Of a stretch of DNA of 10,236 nt, positions 1 through 7,423 are shown piece by piece. The position numbers and the translations under genes are program-made. The stretch is from contig CALMBN010000107.1 in assembly GCA_937860195.1 (NCBI GenBank), forward strand, positions 1-10,236, in the 5' to 3' direction. The notes beneath the pieces are model-generated. The model saw only the letters and a program-made list of their open reading frames with translations. It searched no databases and was not told the DNA's origin. The stretch's first letter is position 1. Every line of letters begins with the position of its first letter. Origin of the DNA: an uncultured Novosphingobium sp. Its GTDB lineage: Bacteria; Pseudomonadota; Alphaproteobacteria; Sphingomonadales; Sphingomonadaceae.

Positions 1-1382
1 TCTGCCTTGCGGGCCTGTTGGGTTTCGAGCGCCACGCGGGCAGTAGCCAGTTCGCTGGCAGCGGCATCGCGGGCAGCTTCGGCGCTGGCCAGTGCCGCCA
101 TGGGATCGCCTTCGCGGGTCAGGCTCTCAGCCAGTTCGGCCTGCCGCCGGGCCTCGCCATCGAGCCGGGCGAGGCGGGCGGCAGCGGCGGACAGTTCGGC
201 ATCGGCAACGCGCCATTCGGCTTCGACCCCGGCTTGATCGGCAGTCGCCTTGGCCAGCGCCAGTTCGGCCCCGCGCAGGTTGCGGTCGGCATCATCGAGC
301 CCGGCGGCCACCAATGGCCGGCGTTTGTCATCGGCGGCGAGCCGCTCCTCGCCATCAGCCAGTTCGCGTTCCAGCTTGGCCAGCGCTTCGGCGGCGTCCC
401 GCGTCAACCGGTCGGCATCGCCGCGGTCTTCTTCCAACCGCTGGTGCTGGCGATCGAGGTCTTTGAGGCGGTCTTCGGCAGCCTCGAGCTGGCTGGACAA
501 CTGGGCCATCCGGTGGCCGTGGGCAGTGCAGTCATCGCGCCGATCGGCCATCTCTTCACGCGCTTCAGCCAGCGCTTGGGCCGACTTGTGCTGCGCATCC
601 TGCGCGGCCTTCATTGCGGTCTGGGCCTCGGCCACTCGCGCTTCTGCTCCCGAGGCTTCGGCGCGCGCCGCGTCGGCAGCCTTGGCGGCATCGCGCCAGC
701 GGGCGAAGACCAGCCGGGCCTCGGCCAGCTTGATCTTGTCGCTCAGCGCCTTGTAGCGTTCGGCGGCGCGGGCCTGACGGCGCAAGCTTCCGATCTGCTG
801 ATCGAGCTGGCCCATCAGATCTTCGAGCCGGGCGAGATTGGCCTCGGTCGCGCGTAGCTTTTGCTCGGCGTCCTTGCGCCGAACGTGGAGCCCGGCGATC
901 CCGGCAGCCTCTTCGAGCATCATCCGGCGCTCGGCCGGTTTGGCGGCGATCACCGAGGCGATCTTGCCTTGACTGACCAGCGCAGGGGAATGCGCGCCAG
1001 TAGCTGCATCCGCGAACACCAGCGACACATCCTTGGCCCGCACATCGCGGCCATTGACGCGGTAAGCGCTGCCCGCGCCGCGTTCGATCCGGCGGACAAC
1101 CTCCAGCTCGCTGTCATTGTCTCCACTATCTGCGTGGAGCACCACTTCGGCGAAATCGCGCGCCGGCCGCTGCGCAGTCCCGGCGAAGATCACGTCCTCC
1201 ATGCCGCCGCCGCGCAACGATTTTGGGCTGCTTTCACCCATTACCCAGCGGATCGCCTCAAGCAGGTTGGATTTGCCGCAGCCGTTTGGTCCGACCACTC
1301 CGGTCAGCCCCGGCTCGATCCGCAGTTCAGCCGGCTCTACAAAGCTTTTGAAGCCGGATAGTTTGAGCCGCTTGATCTGCAT
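1..1382 (-). CDS. smc: Chromosome segregation ATPase SMC, N-terminal 460 residues (3' end outside window)
   Basis: SMC dimers form ring-shaped ATPases that load on DNA with ScpA/ScpB and organise and segregate the chromosome. The start codon is ATG at 1382-1380 and the frame stays open to the left edge. The protein begins [14 protein letters not shown], the usual SMC opening, and has a Walker A motif GPNGCGKS at residues 31-38. A Q-loop segment SPALVSQGK lies at about 132-140, followed by [11 protein letters not shown] at about 156-165, both typical of the N-terminal head lobe. From about residue 168 it becomes an Ala/Glu/Arg/Lys-rich heptad coiled coil that continues to the edge. Bacterial SMC is about 1,140-1,190 residues, so the hinge, returning coil and C-lobe with Walker B are missing only because the window ends. 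It starts 8 bp after the lipoprotein gene with no clear Shine-Dalgarno sequence, which suggests co-transcription. Confidence 0.96.
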   Translation of the reverse strand, partial: MQIKRLKLSGFKSFVEPAELRIEPGLTGVVGPNGCGKSNLLEAIRWVMGESSPKSLRGGGMEDVIFAGTAQRPARDFAEVVLHADSGDNDSELEVVRRIERGAGSAYRVNGRDVRAKDVSLVFADAATGAHSPALVSQGKIASVIAAKPAERRMMLEEAAGIAGLHVRRKDAEQKLRATEANLARLEDLMGQLDQQIGSLRRQARAAERYKALSDKIKLAEARLVFARWRDAAKAADAARAEASGAEARVAEAQTAMKAAQDAQHKSAQALAEAREEMADRRDDCTAHGHRMAQLSSQLEAAEDRLKDLDRQHQRLEEDRGDADRLTRDAAEALAKLERELADGEERLAADDKRRPLVAAGLDDADRNLRGAELALAKATADQAGVEAEWRVADAELSAAAARLARLDGEARRQAELAESLTREGDPMAALASAEAARDAAASELATARVALETQQARKA

Positions 1383-1390
1383 TGAAAGGG

Positions 1391-2146
1391 TCAGCGCGCG
1401 CCTGCAGCTTGCAGCGCAGTTTTGACGCCCGGCCAGGTGCCTTCATTCAACTTGGTTCCATTGAGGAAGAAAGTCGGCGTGCCGGTGATTTCCTTCTCGG
1501 TTCCTGCCTTGTTGGTTGCTTCGGACAGCGCGGTGGCCTTGTTCACATCGGCCAAGCAGGCAGCACCTTGCGCCACCGGAATTCCGCGCGCGGCGAAGAA
1601 GGCATCCATCCCGCCGATCTTGGCCAGCGCTCCAAACCGCTGGTTGGGCGGCAAAGTGCCCGCCGCCTGATACTGCGCGTCACCGGCCGCTTTGAGGTTT
1701 GCGAACATGCTTGGTTGAAAGGCCCAGAACTGTTCAGCCAGCGGCAAGACTGCTTCGGTGGTGCCGCAGGTGGCAAGCAAGGTGGCCGGAATATCCAGCG
1801 CGTTCAACATGAAGAACCGCAGCTCATAACTGACCTTGCCGCTTGCGATAAAGGTTCCGCGCAGTTCAGCCGAGCTGGTTTCGGAGAATTCGGCGCAGTG
1901 CGAGCAACTGAGTGCGCCGTACTCGACCAGCTTGACCGGGGCGTTGGGATTGCCAACCAGATAGCCGCCATCGGCAGTCTTGGCGAAAGTCTCGGTCCAA
2001 CTGGTTCCGGCGGGCGGTGCAATGGCAGCAATGGCTTCGCCCTGGGGTGCGTCACTGCCGGGGGTGGCAGCTTCCTGTTTACAGCCTGCAAGCGCCAGCG
2101 GAGCTACCGCGAGGATCAAGAACTGGCGAAAACGCTGATTTTTCAT
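1391..2146 (-). CDS. DsbA-family thiol:disulfide oxidoreductase, predicted lipoprotein (CSHC)
   Basis: This is a 251-residue thioredoxin-fold protein of the DsbA/Thioredoxin_4 type, expected to oxidise or isomerise disulfides in the periplasm while tethered by lipid. A hydrophobic signal ends in the lipobox LAGC (residues 19-22, lipidated Cys22). The active site C81-S-H-C84 follows the strand KLVEYGALS, and the cis-Pro loop is TGTP (P224). Two further cysteines, C127 and C197, sit where both downstream-homologous paralogues also have cysteines. The ATG at 2146 is chosen over an in-frame start at 2314 because it puts the lipobox signal at the N-terminus and has AAGGA 11 nt upstream; the longer form would add 56 unrelated residues and run into the preceding gene. 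CSHC is less usual than the CPHC of the other two copies, so its redox behaviour may differ. Family is certain; oxidase versus isomerase role is not. Confidence 0.9.
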   Translation of the reverse strand: MKNQRFRQFLILAVAPLALAGCKQEAATPGSDAPQGEAIAAIAPPAGTSWTETFAKTADGGYLVGNPNAPVKLVEYGALSCSHCAEFSETSSAELRGTFIASGKVSYELRFFMLNALDIPATLLATCGTTEAVLPLAEQFWAFQPSMFANLKAAGDAQYQAAGTLPPNQRFGALAKIGGMDAFFAARGIPVAQGAACLADVNKATALSEATNKAGTEKEITGTPTFFLNGTKLNEGTWPGVKTALQAAGAR

Positions 2147-2157
2147 GACGGTTCGAT

Positions 2158-2162
2158 TCCTT
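2158..2162 (-). promoter_or_regulatory. Ribosome binding site that sets the lipoprotein start
   Basis: AAGGA on the minus strand, 11 nt before the ATG at 2146. It supports the lipobox-bearing start over the start at 2314. The surrounding gap 2147-2246 is the only sizeable one in the left block; I see no convincing -35/-10 pair or terminator in it. Confidence 0.5.
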
Positions 2163-2246
2163 GATGTTCGAGTCTGGAAAACTAGCCCGGATCGGGCAGA
2201 GGCAGAAGCAATGAAGACCGGCAGCGCCCGCTTCTCCACAGGTGAA

Positions 2247-2945
2247 TCAGCGGAGTGCAGCCTCCAGCAGCGGGCGCAGCTCGGCCCAGCCGTAGACTTC
2301 TTGCAACTTGCCATTGATCAGAAAGCTGGGAGTGCCTTGCACGCCAAGCTTGTCCACCGCAGCGCCGGTTTGCACGTTGAGCTTTTCGGCGAGCGCCCGG
2401 TTGCCGAGGCACTGGTCAAGCTGGACCGGGGTGTAGCCCCGACCGAGCATCAGCTTGTAGAGCCCCATGTCGATCGCAATCGACTTCATGCGGGGGCCGA
2501 ACTCCAGCCCCGACCAGCGCTGTTCAGCACCCTCGGGCGGAGCTTTGAGCCAATCGGATTGGCTGGCCAGGATGGCATGATGGTTGCCCAGAAACCTCGC
2601 GTCCGGCCCGCACTGCGCCAGCAGCGTGGCGGGCACGTCGATCAGGTTGCGGAAGAATGGGCGAATCTCGACCGCGACCTTTCCCTGGCGGACTAGCCCG
2701 CCAAGCAACGGAGCTTGCGATTCTTCGGCATAGTGCGCGCAATGCGGGCAGGTGTAGCTGATGAATTCGACCAGCCGGACCATCGCTGCCGGGTTGCCAT
2801 ACTGGTGATTACCCTCTGTCGTGCGGGTCAACTTGGTATCCCACGCGACAGCAGTAGTGGCAGCTCTGGGCTTGGCAGGCTTCGCAATCAACGGGCTTGC
2901 AGCGGCAAACGCGGCTAGCAGAGTGGCGGCGATAAGCTTTCTCAT
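2247..2945 (-). CDS. DsbA-like exported thiol oxidoreductase (CPHC), second of three
   Basis: This 232-residue protein has a cleavable-type signal peptide (MRKLIAATLL followed by an Ala-rich core to about residue 21) and a DsbA fold. The catalytic motif C66-P-H-C69 is the classic oxidising DsbA signature and follows LVEFISYT. The cis-Pro loop is QGTP (P206). C112 (in AQCG) and C179 (in DQCLG) match cysteines in both neighbouring copies. Such a second cysteine pair is known to form a structural disulfide in alphaproteobacterial DsbA (Wolbachia alpha-DsbA1). It is predicted to be periplasmic and to donate disulfides to secreted proteins, with DsbB as expected partner; no dsbB is in the window. 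It begins 1 bp after the stop of the upstream copy. The C-terminal segment AELRPLL is shared with that copy, which supports tandem duplication. Confidence 0.92.
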   Translation of the reverse strand: MRKLIAATLLAAFAAASPLIAKPAKPRAATTAVAWDTKLTRTTEGNHQYGNPAAMVRLVEFISYTCPHCAHYAEESQAPLLGGLVRQGKVAVEIRPFFRNLIDVPATLLAQCGPDARFLGNHHAILASQSDWLKAPPEGAEQRWSGLEFGPRMKSIAIDMGLYKLMLGRGYTPVQLDQCLGNRALAEKLNVQTGAAVDKLGVQGTPSFLINGKLQEVYGWAELRPLLEAALR

Positions 2946-2946
2946 C

Positions 2947-3627
2947 TTACTTCAGGCTTTCGTCCAGTTGCGGGCGCAGTTCGGCCCAGGTGTCGGTATT
3001 GTCCAGCAGCTTGCCGCTGATTGCAAAACTCGGGGTCTTGGTAACTCCAGCCTCGACCCCGGCCTTGGTCTGACTGGCCAGCCGCTGAGCCATGACCTTG
3101 TCGCCAAGGCAGCGGTCAAGCGTGGTGCGGTCATAGCCGCGGGTTCCCATTGCTTCGTACAATTTCAGGTCGCTGGCGATTGCCCGGTTGCGGGCGGCGA
3201 ATTCGCCGGTTATCCAGCGTTGGCGCTGCGACGATGTGCTATTGGCAATCGGGGCGGTCCAGGCGCTCTGGCTGCGCAGCATCGCCGAATGGTTGAGCAC
3301 AAACTTGTCCTTGGAACCGCAATTGGTCATCAGTGCCACGGTCATGTCGATCGGATCGCGCAGCATGTGCCGCACTTCAATCGCGATCCGGCCCGATGGC
3401 AGATAGGCGAGTTGCAGAACGCCTTCGGATTCGGTCTGGAACCGCGCGCAATGCGGGCAGGTATAGCTGACATATTCGATCAGTCTGACTTTGGCCGCCG
3501 GGTTACCAATCAGATGGCTGCCCAACGGTGTGATCGCGACTGTGCGGGTCCAGCCGACGGTCGGCGCGGCGGCGATCACCAGCAAGGCGGCAGCAGACAG
3601 GATCCCGGCCTTGGCTCCAATTCTCAC
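2947..3627 (-). CDS. DsbA-like exported thiol oxidoreductase (CPHC), first of three
   Basis: This 226-residue DsbA-family protein has an N-terminal hydrophobic signal (about residues 5-24). The active site C57-P-H-C60 follows LIEYVSYT, and the cis-Pro loop is KTP (P199). C103 (TNCG) and C173 (DRCLG) give the same four-cysteine layout as the two downstream copies. It is most like the 232-residue paralogue, sharing GNPAA before the domain, SYTCPHCA around the active site and AELRP near the C-terminus. The start is GTG at 3627-3625, inside a GTGA overlap with the dciA stop, with GGGGAG 8 nt upstream. It is therefore translationally coupled to dciA. Function is inferred to be periplasmic disulfide formation; the difference in substrates between copies cannot be read from sequence. 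Confidence 0.92.
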   Translation of the reverse strand: MRIGAKAGILSAAALLVIAAAPTVGWTRTVAITPLGSHLIGNPAAKVRLIEYVSYTCPHCARFQTESEGVLQLAYLPSGRIAIEVRHMLRDPIDMTVALMTNCGSKDKFVLNHSAMLRSQSAWTAPIANSTSSQRQRWITGEFAARNRAIASDLKLYEAMGTRGYDRTTLDRCLGDKVMAQRLASQTKAGVEAGVTKTPSFAISGKLLDNTDTWAELRPQLDESLK

Positions 3628-4154
3628 GCTTTAGACTCCCCGTTACGGCCCAGGTTGCGGGCAAGCGATTCCAGCACCGTGCGCAGCTCCGGATCGCCGA
3701 TATCGCGCAAACTCTCCCCCAGTTCCAGTGGGATCGGACGCAGCGACGGCGGGGCCGCTGCAGGGCTTTGAGCAGGCGGCGGCTTAACCGCACCTTGCCG
3801 AAGCTTGACCCGCGACACCGCGTTGTACCCGAAAAAGCGGTTGACCCGCTCAATAATCTCCGGCTCGACATGGGCGATCAGCGGCGCATGGGCTGGAACC
3901 ACGACCAATTGCAGGATCCCGCCGCTTTTCTCACCATGGGGAAAGCGGATCGATTCTGGCGTGCAGACCCGGGCATGGCGCTCGCCAACGATTTCGGCCC
4001 AGCGGGTCACCACGCTGGACTGGATGAAGCCGAATTTGCGAAACGCGGTCCGGCCAATTTCGGGCATCAGTTCGCCAATCGAACGGGTCGCGCCGCCACG
4101 TGGCCGCTCGTATGGGCGGATGTTCTTGGCTGGCTTTTCAGGACGGCGTTCCAT
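3624..4154 (-). CDS. dciA: DUF721 / DciA-family protein, probable replicative helicase loader or helper
   Basis: This 176-residue cytoplasmic protein has a DUF721 domain at about residues 22-120. Recognisable segments are SIGELMPEIG, the VTRWAEIVGE core with its family-typical W-x-x-I/V-V-G, a strand ILQLVVVPAHAPLIAH, and IIERVNRFFGY. A Pro/Ala-rich linker (about 122-140) leads to a short helical tail. DciA proteins are the ancestral loaders or helpers of the replicative helicase DnaB in bacteria that lack DnaC/DnaI. Alphaproteobacterial DUF721 members are usually placed in that family, though the fit of this one is inferred. It starts at ATG 4154, 29 bp from the divergent mutY start, with no strong ribosome binding site. 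Its end overlaps the first dsbA-like gene (GTGA), placing it at the head of the dciA-dsbA-like(x3)-smc series. Confidence 0.87.
   Translation of the reverse strand: MERRPEKPAKNIRPYERPRGGATRSIGELMPEIGRTAFRKFGFIQSSVVTRWAEIVGERHARVCTPESIRFPHGEKSGGILQLVVVPAHAPLIAHVEPEIIERVNRFFGYNAVSRVKLRQGAVKPPPAQSPAAAPPSLRPIPLELGESLRDIGDPELRTVLESLARNLGRNGESKA
3636..3641 (-). promoter_or_regulatory. Shine-Dalgarno sequence inside dciA for the GTG-started dsbA-like gene
   Basis: GGGGAG on the minus strand, 8 nt before the GTG at 3627. It lies within the last codons of dciA and supports the non-ATG start at the GTGA overlap. Confidence 0.55.
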
Positions 4155-4183
4155 TGCAAGGCGGGCAATGCCATAGCGCAGCG
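4155..4183. promoter_or_regulatory. 29-bp divergent intergenic region between dciA and mutY
   Basis: Only 29 bp separate the two divergent start codons, too short for two complete promoters. Promoter elements for each operon must therefore extend into the other gene's coding sequence, or one of the chosen starts is off. An in-frame TTG at 4154 would lengthen MutY by 10 residues and overlap the dciA start. I see no consensus -35/-10 pair. Confidence 0.4.
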
Positions 4184-5218
4184 ATGGATGCCACCGCGAA
4201 ACGCCTGCTGGACTGGTACGATGTCAATGCCAGGGTGCTGCCGTGGCGCAACCCACCAAGGGCGCCGAGGCCCGAGCCCTATCGCGTCTGGCTGTCCGAA
4301 GTGATGCTGCAGCAGACCACGGTGGCGGCAGTCGGGCCTTACTTTGAAAAATTCCTGGCGCGCTGGCCGACAGTATCGGCGCTGGCCGCAGCTGACGACG
4401 CCGAGGTGATGGCGGCCTGGGCGGGACTTGGCTATTACGCCCGTGCCCGCAACCTGCTGGCCTGCGCACGGGCGGTGGCGGGGCGGGGCGGGGCGTTTCC
4501 CGATACCGAAGCGGAGTTGCGGACGCTGCCCGGAATCGGCACCTACACCGCCGCTGCCGTGGCAGCGATTGCTTTTGATGAGCGGGCAGCAGTGGTCGAC
4601 GGCAATGTTGAACGGGTCGCGGCGCGGCTGTTCGCGATTGCCGATCCACTGCCGGGTGCCAAGGCGGCGATCCGGGCGCGGGTGGAAATCCTGACTCCCA
4701 ACGAACGGCCTGGTGATTTCGCCCAGGCGATGATGGACCTTGGCGCGACGATCTGCTCTCCGCGCAATCCCGGCTGCGTGCTTTGCCCATTGGCCGATGA
4801 ATGCCGGGGGCGGCGGGAAGGCGCCGAACAGTTCCCCGTGAAGGCCGCCAAAAAGTTGCGGCCATCGCGCAAGGGGCAGGCCTTTTGGATCGAGCGCGAC
4901 GGGAAGGTCTGGCTGGTCACCCGGCCCGGCAAGGGCCTGCTTGGCGGGATGCGGGCTCTGCCTGACAACGATTGGTCAGCGCGCCGCGATGGTGCGGCAA
5001 AACCGCCGCTTGTTGGCGATTGGCAACCGCTTGGCCGGGTTCGCCACAGGTTCACCCATTTCGATCTTGAATTGCAATTGATGCTTTATTCGGGCGCTGA
5101 TTGGGTTAGGCTGGTCGGCAACGAGGGCGAATGGTGGCTGATTGATGCGCTGGAAAGCGCGGGATTGCCGACGTTGTTTGCCAAGGCAGCACAGCTCGCG
5201 CGTGCTGTGAAGGTTTAG
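4184..5218 (+). CDS. mutY: A/G-specific adenine DNA glycosylase MutY
   Basis: MutY removes adenine mispaired with 8-oxoguanine and so prevents G:C to T:A transversions; it acts in base excision repair with MutM and MutT. The 344-residue protein has the HhH-GPD fold. Catalytic Glu39 lies in WLSEVMLQQT, the helix-hairpin-helix is LPGIGTYTAAAV (115-126), and catalytic Asp139 is in VVDGNVERV. The [4Fe-4S] loop is C191-X6-C198-X2-C201-X5-C207. A C-terminal NUDIX_4-type 8-oxoG-recognition domain follows (from about residue 225), with HRFTHFDLELQL near its end. ATG 4184 is chosen because DATAKRLLDWYDVNARVLPW matches the usual MutY N-terminus; the frame extends back to a GTG at 4100 but that region is antisense to dciA. 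It heads a plus-strand operon with the hydrolase gene 10 bp downstream. All key residues are intact. Confidence 0.97.
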   Translation: MDATAKRLLDWYDVNARVLPWRNPPRAPRPEPYRVWLSEVMLQQTTVAAVGPYFEKFLARWPTVSALAAADDAEVMAAWAGLGYYARARNLLACARAVAGRGGAFPDTEAELRTLPGIGTYTAAAVAAIAFDERAAVVDGNVERVAARLFAIADPLPGAKAAIRARVEILTPNERPGDFAQAMMDLGATICSPRNPGCVLCPLADECRGRREGAEQFPVKAAKKLRPSRKGQAFWIERDGKVWLVTRPGKGLLGGMRALPDNDWSARRDGAAKPPLVGDWQPLGRVRHRFTHFDLELQLMLYSGADWVRLVGNEGEWWLIDALESAGLPTLFAKAAQLARAVKV

Positions 5219-5222
5219 GGAG
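5217..5222 (+). promoter_or_regulatory. Ribosome binding site of the serine hydrolase gene
   Basis: AGGGAG, part of a longer purine tract AGGGAGAAG, lies 6 nt before the ATG at 5229 and overlaps the mutY stop codon. It confirms the Tat-signal-bearing start. Confidence 0.65.
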
Positions 5223-5228
5223 AAGTCC

Positions 5229-6545
5229 ATGCAAGAATTCGATCTTTCGCGCCGAAGCATGCTCCGCGCTTCAGCTCTGTTCGGAACCGGTGCAGCGCTT
5301 GCTGCAAGCCCGTTCGGACGCGCTCTGGCGCGGGTTGCGGAAGGTGCCGGGATCGAACTGAACTGGCCCAAGGTGACCGAGCTGCTGCAAAAGTATGTCT
5401 CTGAAGGCAAAGTCGCCGGCATGGTCGCAGCGCTCGGCTGGGGCACAAAGGCACCGGGCTATATCGTTCGCGGCAAGGAGGGCTTTGCCGATCCTGATGC
5501 AGCTGGTGCCAACAGCCTGTTCCGGGCCTATTCGCAAACCAAACCGGTCACCGGGATGGCGGCGATGATGCTGATCGATGATCGCAAGCTGAAACTCGAT
5601 CAACCGATTGCCGATTTCGTCCCCGAATTCGCCAATATGAAAGTAGCGATCGATCCGAAGACAAGCCTGGAATCACGCCCGGCCAAGACCCAGATCACAG
5701 TGCGGCACCTGCTGACCCACACGGCTGGCCTCGGCTATGCCGGGGTTGGGCGCAACAAGGTCAATGATCAGTTACTGAAACTGGGGGTGACCCCGGCAAG
5801 TCTCTCGCGCAGCCAGATCCCCGGCCTATCGCCGCCGACCAAGACCCTGGCCCCGGATGAATTTTTGCGCGTCGCGGCGACCGTTCCGCTGGTTGCCGAG
5901 CCTGGCACCAAGTGGAGCTATTCGATGTCGCTCGACGTGCTCGGACTGGTGATCCAGCGCGCTTCGGGTGCCAGGAGTTTTGCAGCCTTCATGCAGGAGC
6001 GGATGTTCGGCCCGCTCGGCATGACCAGCAGCTGGTTCCAGGTTCCGGCCAAGGAAGTGGGCCGCCTGACCAGCAATTACGCGATGCTGGGGGGAAAGCC
6101 GATGATCATCGATCCGGCCAGGACCTCGATCTATCTCGATCCCCCGGCTTTTGCTTTTGGCGGGGCAGGGCTGGCCTGTTCACCGGCTGACTATGACCGG
6201 TTTTTGATGATGATCGTCAATTCCGGGATGGTAGGCACCAAGCGGGTGATGGGTGCGGCGGCCGTTCAGCTTGGCTGCACCAACCTGATCCCCGATGGGA
6301 TCGATACCAAAGGCACTTTTGTGGAAGGTGCAGGCCACGGCGCGGGTGGCCGGGTTGGGCTGGGGGCGGATGCGGGGACCTTTGGCTGGGCCGGAGCGGC
6401 TGGAACAGTCGGCTTTGTCAACACCCGGATCGGGCTGCGCGCAGGGGTCTATGTTCAATACATGCCGTCGGATTCGTTGCCGATCCAAAAGGACTTCCCT
6501 CAGGCGGTGCTGGCTGATCTGGCCGCGATGCAACACGCCAAATGA
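5229..6545 (+). CDS. Tat-exported serine hydrolase of the beta-lactamase (class C / family VIII esterase) fold
   Basis: This 438-residue protein begins with a twin-arginine type signal, LSRRSMLRASALFG, followed by an Ala-rich hydrophobic stretch, so export as a folded protein is likely. The beta-lactamase family nucleophile motif S-x-x-K is S102-Q-T-K105 in the context FRAYSQTKPVTG. VRHLLTHTAGLGY (158-170) is a strong family landmark. The second motif is Y231-S-M where class C enzymes have Y-x-N, and the third-motif region is FGWAGAAGT (385-393) rather than KTG. This pattern is typical of carboxylesterase, D-aminopeptidase or EstB-like members and argues against assuming antibiotic resistance. 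The substrate cannot be determined. It lies between mutY (10 bp upstream) and nudC (ATGA overlap), so it is co-translated with repair and housekeeping genes. Confidence 0.9.
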   Translation: MQEFDLSRRSMLRASALFGTGAALAASPFGRALARVAEGAGIELNWPKVTELLQKYVSEGKVAGMVAALGWGTKAPGYIVRGKEGFADPDAAGANSLFRAYSQTKPVTGMAAMMLIDDRKLKLDQPIADFVPEFANMKVAIDPKTSLESRPAKTQITVRHLLTHTAGLGYAGVGRNKVNDQLLKLGVTPASLSRSQIPGLSPPTKTLAPDEFLRVAATVPLVAEPGTKWSYSMSLDVLGLVIQRASGARSFAAFMQERMFGPLGMTSSWFQVPAKEVGRLTSNYAMLGGKPMIIDPARTSIYLDPPAFAFGGAGLACSPADYDRFLMMIVNSGMVGTKRVMGAAAVQLGCTNLIPDGIDTKGTFVEGAGHGAGGRVGLGADAGTFGWAGAAGTVGFVNTRIGLRAGVYVQYMPSDSLPIQKDFPQAVLADLAAMQHAK

Positions 6546-7423
6546 CCATTTCGACCATCGCTTTCGCCGGGGCCGAACTTGACCGGGCCGATCACATCCG
6601 CTCCGATCCTGAGCGGCTGGCCGCGTTGATGGACTGGCGGGCGCGGCTGCTGCGGCTGGATGGGCTTGATCCGGAAATCTCGCCAGAAGGCTCGTTGGTC
6701 TGGGGCACATTGGCCGATGCTGCGCCAGAAAGCGAACTGGTGTTTCTGGGTCTGTTGGGCGGGAAGGGCTGCTTTGCCGAAGTTTCGGCCAGCCTGATCG
6801 GTTCAGTTGCACCAGCCAATCCGCGACTTTGGGCTGCCATGAGCAGCCTCAGCCACGAGGAACTTGCGATTTATGGCGCAGCCCGAAGTCTGGTCGACTG
6901 GCACGCCCGGCACCGCTACTGCGCGCGTTGCAGCAGCCCGACGGCGCTAGCCAAAGGCGGCTGGCAACGCAGCTGCACGGGCGAGACGTGCAAGGCCGAG
7001 CACTTTCCCCGGGTCGATCCGGTCACGATCATGCTGGTTGAACATGACGGGCGCTTGCTGCTGGGCCGCCAGCCGCGTTTTCCTCCGCGCCGGTTTTCAG
7101 CACTGGCCGGGTTTGTGGAACCGGGCGAAAGCATCGAAGAAGCCGTCGCGCGCGAGGTGCTTGAAGAGGCCGGGGTCGCGGTCAGCGGGGTCAGCTACGT
7201 CGGCAGTCAGCCCTGGCCGTTCCCATCCAGCCTGATGATCGGCTGCCACGCGCACGCGCTGGATGATGTCCTGACAGTCGATCACACCGAACTTGAAGAA
7301 GCCGACTGGTTTACCCGCGCAGAGGTTGAAGCGGCAATGACTGGTGACGAAGATGGGCGGTTCATCGCTCCGCCGCCGCAGGCGATCGCGCATCACCTGC
7401 TCAAATGGTGGCTCGAACAATGA
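6542..7423 (+). CDS. nudC: NAD(+) diphosphatase NudC (NADH pyrophosphatase, NAD-RNA decapping family)
   Basis: NudC hydrolyses NAD(H) to NMN(H) and AMP, and in E. coli also removes NAD caps from RNA. The 293-residue protein shows the full family layout. An N-terminal NUDIX-like domain (about 1-115) is followed by a zinc ribbon with C127-x2-C130 and C145-x4-C150, then HFPRVDPVTIML. The Nudix box spans G190-V212 and matches GX5EX7REUXEEXGU, with R204, E205, E208 and E209. The NudC-specific specificity motif SQPWPFPSS follows at 222-230. The second zinc knuckle has four residues between its cysteines, not two as in E. coli NudC. The ATG sits in an ATGA overlap with the hydrolase stop, and its own stop overlaps the next start in the same way, implying translational coupling. 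Confidence 0.96.
   Translation: MTISTIAFAGAELDRADHIRSDPERLAALMDWRARLLRLDGLDPEISPEGSLVWGTLADAAPESELVFLGLLGGKGCFAEVSASLIGSVAPANPRLWAAMSSLSHEELAIYGAARSLVDWHARHRYCARCSSPTALAKGGWQRSCTGETCKAEHFPRVDPVTIMLVEHDGRLLLGRQPRFPPRRFSALAGFVEPGESIEEAVAREVLEEAGVAVSGVSYVGSQPWPFPSSLMIGCHAHALDDVLTVDHTELEEADWFTRAEVEAAMTGDEDGRFIAPPPQAIAHHLLKWWLEQ

Noticed and set aside
18..857. 279-codon open frame on the plus strand
   Set aside because: Antisense to the SMC coiled coil; low-complexity Gly/Ala/Phe translation with no family resemblance. Such long shadow frames are expected at this GC content.
1382..2164. 260-codon plus-strand open frame
   Set aside because: Lies wholly antisense to the DsbA-like lipoprotein gene, which has a signal, active site and cis-Pro loop.
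2147..2314. N-terminal extension of the lipoprotein to a start at 2314
   Set aside because: Would bury the lipobox signal 56 residues in and overlap the preceding gene; the ATG at 2146 has a ribosome binding site.
2821..3771. 316-codon plus-strand open frame
   Set aside because: Antisense to two dsbA-like genes and the end of dciA; no recognisable domain.
4100..4183. 28-residue N-terminal extension of MutY from GTG 4100
   Set aside because: Overlaps the divergent dciA coding sequence and has no resemblance to MutY N-termini.
5229..6545. Calling the hydrolase an antibiotic-resistance beta-lactamase
   Set aside because: Only the S-x-x-K motif fits; the Y-x-N and KTG motifs are absent, and the operon context is housekeeping.
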